29,692 nucleotides of DNA from JBBDWJ01 sp040902925 (GTDB lineage: Bacteria; Acidobacteriota; Terriglobia; Bryobacterales; UBA6623): positions 1 through 29,692 of the forward strand of contig JBBDWJ010000163.1 in assembly GCA_040902925.1 (NCBI GenBank). Direction: 5' to 3'. The position numbers and the translations under genes were made by a program. Under the pieces are notes generated by a model. The model had not been told where the DNA came from and searched no databases. It was given only the letters and a program-made list of their open reading frames with translations. Below, in pieces: positions 24,604 to 29,692 of the stretch (position 1 is its first letter; each line of letters opens with the position of its first letter).

Positions 24604-25404
24604 ATGCCTTCACCGCCCAAAGCCTATACCAACCTGGAGTTTCTCAACAGCCGCCACGCCCGCACCCTCCGCATCCTGTCGGAGTACGTGGAACCGAAAA
24701 GCCGGCTGGACCGGGAGCAAATTTACGATACGATCGTGTTTTTCGGTTCGGCGCGGTTTCGTGACGCGGCAACGGCCGACAACATGCTCGCAACGGCGAA
24801 AACGGAGGACGAGCGCCGCCTGGGGCAGGTCGCCAAAGCCGGCAGCCGCTACTACGAGGAGGCGCGACGCCTGTCGTTCATGCTGGCCAAGTGGGCCGCG
24901 GAGGTGTCGGAAAAGAGCCGCCGTTTCGTCATTTGCTCGGGAGGAGGCCCCGGCATCATGGAGGCGGCCAACCGCGGCGCTCACGAGGCGGGCGAACCTT
25001 CCGTGGGCTTCAATATCACTCTACCCGAGGAGCAGGAGCCCAACCCGTATATCACTCCCGACCTTTCGTTTCAGTTCCACTACTTCTTCATGCGCAAGCT
25101 GTGGTTTGCGTATCTGGCGAAGGCGCTCATCGTGTTCCCTGGCGGTTTCGGAACGCTGGATGAAATGATGGAGATCCTTACGCTGACCCAGACTCGCAAG
25201 ATCCGCAAGAAAGTTCTCACCATCATCTACGGCCGCGAGTATTGGGACAAAGTGATCAATTTCGACGCGATGATCGAAATGGGCACCATCGACCCTTCCG
25301 ACCGCGAGCTGTTTTCCTACGCCGAGACTCCCGAACAGGCGTTCGAGATTCTGACGCCGTGGCTGTTGAAACATTACTCGGAAAAGAGCCGCCGGCTTTC
25401 GTGA
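24604..25404 (+). CDS. LOG family protein (cytokinin riboside 5'-monophosphate phosphoribohydrolase-like)
   Basis: The 266-residue protein carries the two LOG signatures: SGGGPGIMEAANRGA (112-126) and PGGFGTLDE (179-187). GGAG lies 4 nt before the ATG. LOG enzymes remove ribose 5-phosphate from N6-modified AMP or, in some bacteria, hydrolyse other nucleotides; older annotation as lysine decarboxylase is a known misnomer. An N-terminal helical region of about 40 residues and an insert at 55-95 make it longer than minimal LOG proteins (about 190 residues), as in the TIGR00730-related larger forms. It is separated from the STAS gene by 164 bp in which I see nothing. Confidence 0.88.
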   Translation: MPSPPKAYTNLEFLNSRHARTLRILSEYVEPKSRLDREQIYDTIVFFGSARFRDAATADNMLATAKTEDERRLGQVAKAGSRYYEEARRLSFMLAKWAAEVSEKSRRFVICSGGGPGIMEAANRGAHEAGEPSVGFNITLPEEQEPNPYITPDLSFQFHYFFMRKLWFAYLAKALIVFPGGFGTLDEMMEILTLTQTRKIRKKVLTIIYGREYWDKVINFDAMIEMGTIDPSDRELFSYAETPEQAFEILTPWLLKHYSEKSRRLS

Positions 25405-25713
25405 CAAATGTAAAACGTCAGTACGTGTGATCTTCGGCACGCGGCCACGCGCTGGTCCATGGGCTGGGCTCTACGACGGTGCTGGGGCGTAACGCATTCG
25501 CGTCAGGCTAAATACGCGGCCGAAAGAATTGACCTGTCGCCAGTTCTGTGCCGAGCCCCCACCGCCGGCGTTGCCACCCGGCGGCGTGGCGTGGCTTTCC
25601 CCCGCCAAAGCGCCCAAAATAGTTTGGAATGGCTCTTGAACGGTATGCTACCCTTTTTCCAGAACTAGCAATCCCAAAACGACTCGATCTTGATGAGTCG
25701 ATAGGTGGGGACT
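25405..25713. other. 309-bp intergenic region with two hairpins
   Basis: CCGCCGG and CCGGCGG (25562-25568 and 25578-25584) form a 7-bp stem with a 9-base loop. CGACTC and GAGTCG (25680-25685 and 25695-25700) form another just before the SD of the TPR gene. The latter could affect translation. A TATGCT at 25644 might be a -10 element, but no well-spaced -35 was found. No gene was recognised. Confidence 0.4.
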
Positions 25714-27021
25714 ATGCGAAAAAGCCTTTTCTATTGTGTAGCGGTGGCCGTGGCATTCGCGCCCGGCTTGTGGGCGCAGGAACAAGGTGGCGCCGCCCCC
25801 GGTGGAAACACAGGCGGCCAGCAGCCTTCGTCGCCGGGAGGCCAGCAGGGCCAATCTCCGGCCGGCCAGCAACCAAGCGGCCGCGGGCAACAACAACAAC
25901 AGGACCCGTTCGGTAACCAGCAACAACGCCAGATGGAGCGCCGGCCCGTGTTTCTATCGGGCAAGGTGGTGCTCGAAGACGGCACGGCTCCTCCGGAGCC
26001 GGCGGTGATCGAACGTGTCTGTAACGGTCAGGTTCATCCCGAGGCCTACACCGACTCTCGAGGAAACTTCAGCTTCGAGCTGGGCGGCGACCAGACGTTG
26101 GCGATGACCGATGCCAGCGTATCGGGAAGCCGCGGGCCAGGCACTCCCTTCGGCGGCAACGACCCCTTCAGCGGTGGCGGTGATTTCGGCGGCGGGGGCG
26201 GGGCCATGGGACAGGTCAACCTCACCGGGTGTGACATCCGCGTGCAATTGTCAGGGTATCGTTCCGACTCCGTATCCCTGGGACGCCGCAGCGTTTTCGA
26301 CAACCCCAATGTCGGCACCATCATTCTGCACCGCCTCGACGGCGTCGAAGGCACGGCGGTGAGCGCCACGTCGCTGGCGGCCCCGAAGGAAGCCCGCAAG
26401 GCCTACGAGAACGGCATCAAGGAGATGCGCAAGAAGAAATCGAACCCGGAGAAAGCCCAGCAGGAATTCGAGAAAGCTGTCGCGGCCTACCCGCAGTACG
26501 CATCGGCATGGTCGGCGCTCGGCCAGTTGCGCCTCGCTCAGGAAAACACCGAAGGCGCGCAGGAAGCTTTCGAGAAGGCTCTGGAAGCTGACTCCAAATA
26601 CCTCAACCCCTACCAGCCGTTGGTGAGAATGCACCTTGTCGCCAAGCGCTGGGAGCCGGCGGCGGATCTGGCGGGCCAAGCTTTGCGGCTCAACCCGCAC
26701 ATGACCGACATGCAGTATTTCATCGCCGTGGCTAACCTCAACGAGGGGAACCTCGAGGAAGCGGAAAAAGCTGCCCAGGCCGTTCAGCAAAGCAAAGACG
26801 CCAAGGACTTTCCGCAGACCCATCAGATCCTCGGGCTGATTCAGGCCGAAAAGGGTAACTTCGATGGCGCGGCCCAAGAGTACCGCACCTATCTCGCGGT
26901 GCAATCAGCCGGCCCGGTCGCGGAGGATCTCAAGCGAAGGTTGAACGAGTGGGAAGCGCTGGGCGTGATCAAAAAGGCGCCTGCCGGCCCGGCGGAAGCC
27001 ATTAACGCGGTGAAAGAGTAA
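25714..27021 (+). CDS. Secreted TPR protein with Gln/Gly-rich region and carboxypeptidase-regulatory-like domain
   Basis: The ATG at 25714 follows AGGTGG at good spacing and gives 435 residues. It opens with a signal peptide (MRKSLFYCVAVAVAFAPGLW, likely cut after Ala21), followed by a low-complexity Q/G/P-rich segment to about residue 73. Residues about 77-215 (VFLSGKVVLEDGTAPPEPAV, then TDSRGNFSFELGG, later LSGYRSDSVSLG) look like a carboxypeptidase-regulatory-like beta domain. From about 225 to 420 there are TPR motifs (AQQEFEKAVAAYPQYASAWS, then AQEAFEKALEADSKYLNPYQ). This build is common in acidobacterial envelope proteins of unknown role; scaffolding of a periplasmic complex is a reasonable guess. 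A small hairpin (GCACG-GTATCT-CGTGC, 27063-27078) follows the gene. Confidence 0.85.
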   Translation: MRKSLFYCVAVAVAFAPGLWAQEQGGAAPGGNTGGQQPSSPGGQQGQSPAGQQPSGRGQQQQQDPFGNQQQRQMERRPVFLSGKVVLEDGTAPPEPAVIERVCNGQVHPEAYTDSRGNFSFELGGDQTLAMTDASVSGSRGPGTPFGGNDPFSGGGDFGGGGGAMGQVNLTGCDIRVQLSGYRSDSVSLGRRSVFDNPNVGTIILHRLDGVEGTAVSATSLAAPKEARKAYENGIKEMRKKKSNPEKAQQEFEKAVAAYPQYASAWSALGQLRLAQENTEGAQEAFEKALEADSKYLNPYQPLVRMHLVAKRWEPAADLAGQALRLNPHMTDMQYFIAVANLNEGNLEEAEKAAQAVQQSKDAKDFPQTHQILGLIQAEKGNFDGAAQEYRTYLAVQSAGPVAEDLKRRLNEWEALGVIKKAPAGPAEAINAVKE

Positions 27022-27219
27022 CTCTCCCGGGACGGTCGACGCCTTTCCGCTAGCGCACTCCTGCACGGTATCTCGTGCGGAAGCAGCGAGCGCGTTGGCC
27101 GTCCCAAGCATTTCAACGCACCGAATTCATACGAGCTCGATCACGGGCTCGGACGGTTGCCCGCGCAGCATCACCAGATTCGTTTATCACACCAGATTGT
27201 TTCGAAGAGGAGAATCACT

Positions 27220-27741
27220 ATGAGTATATTGAGCCGCAGAGCGGCTTTGCTAGGTTTGGGTGCGATCGGCATCGGCATCTCTTCGGCAGCCACGTCGCTC
27301 AAGGAAGGGGATATGGCTCCCGATTTCAGCCTGCCTTCCACCGACGGCAAGACCGAAAAGCTTTCCAGCTACAAGGGCAAGAACAACGTCGTGCTGGCGT
27401 TTTACCCAAAAGCCTTCACCGGCGGCTGCACCAAGGAAATGAAAGGCTACCAATCGGGCCTCGAACAGTTCACCGATAGCAGCTCGAAAGTTTTTGGAGT
27501 CAGCCTGGACGACATCGAGACCAACAAGAAATTCGCGCAGGAACTGGGCCTCGAGTTCGCGCTGTTGAGTGACACGTCTGCCGAAGCCGCCAAGGCGTAT
27601 GGCGTTCACAACGCGGAGCGCAATATCGCTTCCCGCGCCACCTTCGTGATCGACAAACAGGGCAAGATCGCGCATATCGAAGAAGGTTCAGGCGCGGTGG
27701 AAATCGGCGGAGCGGCCGCGGCCTGCAGCCGCTTGAAGTAG
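27220..27741 (+). CDS. Peroxiredoxin (AhpC/TSA, PrxQ/BCP-like), cysteine form, exported
   Basis: The start at 27220 has GAGGAG 7 nt upstream and gives 173 residues. The N-terminus SRRAALLGLGAIGIGISSAA resembles a twin-arginine signal. The catalytic motif PKAFTGGC follows the universal PxxxTxxC (P63, T67, C70), with the conserved Arg139 in NIASRATFVIDKQGKI. C169 near the C-terminus could be a resolving cysteine, or simply a conserved thiol. The enzyme would reduce peroxides in the periplasm using an unknown thiol donor. It is followed by a strong hairpin terminator and then by a paralogue of identical length, about 76% identical by hand alignment, in which codon 70 is TGA. Confidence 0.94.
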   Translation: MSILSRRAALLGLGAIGIGISSAATSLKEGDMAPDFSLPSTDGKTEKLSSYKGKNNVVLAFYPKAFTGGCTKEMKGYQSGLEQFTDSSSKVFGVSLDDIETNKKFAQELGLEFALLSDTSAEAAKAYGVHNAERNIASRATFVIDKQGKIAHIEEGSGAVEIGGAAAACSRLK

Positions 27742-27776
27742 CCCTCCCTGCCTGCGGATTCGAAATCCTCTACGTA

Positions 27777-27814
27777 AAAGCGGCCTCGCAGCCTTCGCGC
27801 TCCGAGGCTGCTTT
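27777..27814 (+). terminator. Rho-independent-type terminator after the first peroxiredoxin
   Basis: AAAGCGGCCTCG (27777-27788) pairs with CGAGGCTGCTTT (27803-27814) over 12 positions with one G-U pair and a 14-base loop. The A-start and T-end give a U-rich 3' side continuing GTGTT. Its location 35 bases after the stop suggests that the paralogue downstream has its own promoter. Confidence 0.7.
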
Positions 27815-27929
27815 GTGTTACAACTCCTTCTAGCCTCTTCCCTCACGTGCCTTGGTCTTGATACGGCTGCGGCAGCTACTGTCCGGGAAGGAGCAAGCTT
27901 CAGCAGAATGATTTCCAAGGAGGAAACAT

Positions 27930-28451
27930 ATGCGCTTTCTTAGCCGCAGAGAAGCCCTGTTGGGCTTGGCGGCGGCCGGAGCCGGGGCGTCCTCGGCGGC
28001 GACTACTCTGAAGGTCGGCGACATGGCGCCCGACTTCAGCCTGCCCGCCAGCACCGGCAAAACCGAACGGCTCTCCAATTACAAGGGAAAGAACAACGTT
28101 GTGCTGGCCTTCTTCCCGAAGGCTTTCACCGGTGGCTGAACGAAGGAAATGAAGGGATACCAGGCTGGTATCTCCCAATTCACCGATTCCTCATCCGTCA
28201 TATTTGGCATCAGCACCGACGACCTCGAAACCAACACCCGCTTCGCCAAAGAACTCGAGATCGAGTTCGCCCTCCTCAGCGACACTTCCGGACAGACAGC
28301 CAAGAGCTACGGCATCCACAACGCCGAGCGTAACATGGCCTCGCGAGCGACCTTCGTGGTCGACAAGCAGGGCAAAATTACGCACGTCGAAGAAGGATCC
28401 GGCGCGGTCGACATCGCCGGCGCGGCATCGGCCTGCAGCCGTCTGAAGTAG
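27930..28451 (+). CDS. Selenocysteine-containing peroxiredoxin (TGA at codon 70 read as Sec), exported
   Basis: A near-perfect SD (AAGGAGG, 6 nt spacing) precedes the ATG. The frame encodes 69 residues to TGA at 28137-28139, then 103 more to TAG at 28451, a total of 173, identical in length to the upstream paralogue with no indel. The TGA falls exactly on the peroxidatic position: PKAFTGG-U-TKEMKGYQ against PKAFTGG-C-TKEMKGYQ. Downstream conservation, including Arg139 and C169, is as strong as upstream. A bacterial SECIS-like hairpin starts 14 nt after the TGA. SRREALLGLAAAGAGASSAA is a twin-arginine-like signal. Peroxiredoxins with Sec at this position are known in bacteria, and Sec speeds peroxide reduction. 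Translation needs SelA, SelB and tRNA-Sec, which are not in this window. The alternative is a recent nonsense pseudogene. Confidence 0.85.
28154..28176 (+). promoter_or_regulatory. Bacterial SECIS-like hairpin
   Basis: Immediately downstream of the in-frame TGA (28137-28139), ATACCA (28157-28162) and TGGTAT (28166-28171) form a perfect 6-bp stem around the loop GGC. The stem is extended by GGG (28154-28156) pairing with CCC (28174-28176) across a 2-base bulge (CT). The loop begins 23 nt after the TGA and its first two bases are G, meeting the bacterial SECIS pattern as I know it (short apical loop with a G in its first two bases, 16-37 nt from UGA). It would recruit SelB. Confidence 0.75.
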
Positions 28452-28466
28452 TCTGCTGGATGACAG

Positions 28467-28494
28467 CCTTGGCGGGAGTTCGCTCCCGCCAGGG
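28467..28494. terminator. Strong UUCG-loop hairpin between convergent genes
   Basis: CCTTGGCGGGAG (28467-28478) pairs with CTCCCGCCAGGG (28483-28494) over 12 positions, one of them G-U on the plus strand, closed by a TTCG tetraloop. It lies 15 bases after the selenoprotein stop and 38 bases before the end of the convergent isomerase gene, so it may serve both directions. No T-run follows. Confidence 0.65.
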
Positions 28495-28532
28495 TATTGC
28501 AGGAGCCCGACGAGCGTTTTTCAGCGTCGCGC

Positions 28533-29516
28533 TTATGGCTTGGGCTGAGGCGCGGGCCCAGGAGCGGACGCAGCGGCTGGCCTGGAATCCGCAAACGCCT
28601 GATCCTTGATTTCCAGTTGCATCTGGGCCCGAATTTCGTCGAGCTTTTCGGTGATCTTGACGTCCTGGATGCGCCTCAGAATGTCCGGTAGCGCATCAGT
28701 ATAGGAGAGCGTGCGGCGCTCCGTTAGCTTGAAAATGTAGTAGCGGCCGCCATGCTTGACCGGCGCCGAAAGCTCGCCTTCCTTGAGCGCGAAAATTGGA
28801 GTTTTGAGAGCGTCGGGTAAAGTCCGCGAGTCGCGCCGGAAGAATCCCATGTCGCCGCCCTTTTCCGCCGCCGATCGATCGTTGGAGTGCTCGCGCGCTA
28901 ACTCGGCGAAATCCGCCCCCTGCCGCAGTTCGACCAGCAGTTCCTCGGCCCGGACCCAGGCATCTTTTTCGCTGAGCGGCTTTTTCCCATCTTTGGGCGC
29001 CGCCTTCTCAGGGTCGAGCGAGTACTCGATTGAGATCGCCGAAATCCTCGCGTCCTGATAATCCTCTTTGTGCTTCTCGTAGAACTCGCGATAGTCGGCC
29101 TGCGTCAGGTTGAGCACTTGCTGGATCTCGGACAGATAAGCGTGCGTCAGGAAAATGCGCGTATTGATCTCCAGCCGCGTGCGGTAGGGCTCTTTCTCGG
29201 CAAGCTTCAGTTCTTCGGCGCGCTTGGCGACGGCGATCTGCAGCGCCAGCGCTTCCAGGAAGCCGCCGTAGGTCATGCTGGCGGTCTGCTTGGCGAATTC
29301 CGGAGGTGTGTTCTTCCGAATCCACTCGATTTCTTCCGCCGTGTATCCCTTACCCTCGATGAGGGCGACGATTTCTTTCGACGAGTCGGCGGCTTGATCA
29401 GCGGATGGGGCTTGTGCGTCGGGCGCGGCTTGTGCGTCGGGCGCGGCTTGTGCATCGAGGATGCCGCAGTCGAGCGCAACTAGAGTGAAAATCACACAAC
29501 AACGTAGAACACTCAT
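28533..29516 (-). CDS. Parvulin-type peptidyl-prolyl isomerase (PpiC/SurA-like), secreted
   Basis: The 327-residue protein begins with a hydrophobic signal segment (MSVLRCCVIFTLVALDCG), followed by a DAQAAP repeat (residues 21-36) encoded by an 18-bp tandem DNA repeat. An alpha-helical chaperone-like region covers about 45-150. The parvulin domain at about 155-268 shows ADFAELAREHSNDRSAAEKG, then GDMGFFRRDS, and PVKHGGRYYIFKLTERRT. A Pro/Ala-rich tail ends the protein. SurA/PpiC proteins assist folding of exported proteins in the periplasm. The cysteines in the signal region (C6, C7, C17) do not form a clear lipobox. It is convergent with the selenoprotein gene. Confidence 0.9.
   Translation of the reverse strand: MSVLRCCVIFTLVALDCGILDAQAAPDAQAAPDAQAPSADQAADSSKEIVALIEGKGYTAEEIEWIRKNTPPEFAKQTASMTYGGFLEALALQIAVAKRAEELKLAEKEPYRTRLEINTRIFLTHAYLSEIQQVLNLTQADYREFYEKHKEDYQDARISAISIEYSLDPEKAAPKDGKKPLSEKDAWVRAEELLVELRQGADFAELAREHSNDRSAAEKGGDMGFFRRDSRTLPDALKTPIFALKEGELSAPVKHGGRYYIFKLTERRTLSYTDALPDILRRIQDVKITEKLDEIRAQMQLEIKDQAFADSRPAAASAPGPAPQPKP
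29410..29457. repeat. 18-bp in-frame tandem repeat in the isomerase gene
   Basis: Two exact copies of the 18-bp unit GCTTGTGCGTCGGGCGCG (29410-29427, 29428-29445) and a partial third copy (29446-29457) encode the DAQAAP repeats just after the signal segment. Being a multiple of three, changes in copy number would lengthen or shorten the linker without breaking the frame. Confidence 0.8.
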
Positions 29517-29605
29517 GAAGGGGGAGCTTTTCTCCTGTGAGGTAGGGAATCATCCGCAGTGTAACACAGCGGATTGCGGCCGCCGCCGCTAGTAAACAAG
29601 ACGAG

Positions 29606-29692
29606 CTAGGAGCCCTTTGGGTAGTAGCCGCTGCGGGCGGAAACCTTCAGCGTCTTGTCCTTGGCGCGCACTTCGATCTTGCGGAATCCGGG
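29606..29692 (-). CDS. C-terminal fragment of a probable VWFA-related acidobacterial protein (partial)
   Basis: Only the last 28 codons lie in the window. The end, PGFRKIEVRAKDKTLKVSAR followed by SGYYPKGS, matches the closing strand pattern of the acidobacterial VWFA-related domain family (F-x-KIEV-x-V/A-x(n)-LKV-x-AR-x-GYY), from memory of TIGR03436-like proteins. The stop TAG is at 29606-29608. The 89 bp up to the next gene's start codon hold nothing recognised except that gene's probable promoter. Confidence 0.6.
   Translation of the reverse strand, partial: PGFRKIEVRAKDKTLKVSARSGYYPKGS

Noticed and set aside
25621..25660. Sigma-70 promoter before the TPR gene
   Set aside because: TTGGAA and TATGCT are only 14 bases apart, too close for a standard promoter.
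27930..28139. A stand-alone 69-residue truncated peroxiredoxin
   Set aside because: It would end one residue before the catalytic site. The frame continues with full conservation after the single TGA, so a Sec codon explains the data better than a truncated gene.

Overview
The window looks like chromosomal DNA from a Bryobacterales/Solibacter-type acidobacterium. Three features point there: a secreted beta-propeller protein ending in the Solibacter-type C-terminal domain (TIGR03437-like), the C-terminal stub of what resembles an acidobacterial VWFA-related protein at the right edge, and an exosortase-sorted (PEP-CTERM-like) protein. The DNA is GC-rich, gene starts often carry clear Shine-Dalgarno (SD) sequences, and intergenic regions hold several families of small palindromic repeats. 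No rRNA, tRNA, CRISPR array, prophage or transposase gene was seen. The taxonomic call is inference from gene content.

Layout. 179-4538 (minus): two ABC exporter half-transporters whose motifs predict one heterodimer with one degenerate ATP site. 4978-7362 (minus): a small membrane protein, a PgsA-type phosphatidyltransferase and an overlapping ADP-ribosylglycohydrolase. 7482-10367 (minus): a large secreted seven-repeat propeller protein. 10669-14258 (minus): a PHP-domain phosphoesterase and a sulfate assimilation cluster read in the order sat, cysH, cysC. 14538-15482: an amidohydrolase. 15725-16582 (plus): a PEP-CTERM protein. 16757-17758 (minus): an actin-like ATPase. 18207-21996: a fumarylacetoacetase-family hydrolase, an M20 peptidase and a Gfo/Idh/MocA oxidoreductase. 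22185-25404 (plus): thiol peroxidase, a Tat-targeted histone-deacetylase-like hydrolase, a STAS protein and a LOG-family protein. 25714-28451 (plus): a TPR protein and two tandem peroxiredoxins. 28533-29692 (minus): a parvulin-type isomerase and the partial VWFA-related gene.

The standout is the second peroxiredoxin (27930-28451). Its reading frame is interrupted by one TGA at codon 70, exactly where the adjacent, equally long paralogue (27220-27741) has its peroxidatic cysteine. The frame then stays open and conserved to the same C-terminus. A hairpin with a perfect 6-bp apical stem and a GGC loop lies 23 nt after the TGA, which fits the bacterial SECIS pattern. I read this as a selenocysteine peroxiredoxin beside its cysteine twin, both with twin-arginine-like export signals. 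Standard annotation would truncate it to 69 residues or call it a pseudogene.

Other themes are thiol and peroxide chemistry (Tpx, two peroxiredoxins, sulfate assimilation), envelope-directed proteins (Tat, PEP-CTERM, secreted propeller, parvulin), and dispersed repeats that resemble REP/MITE families.
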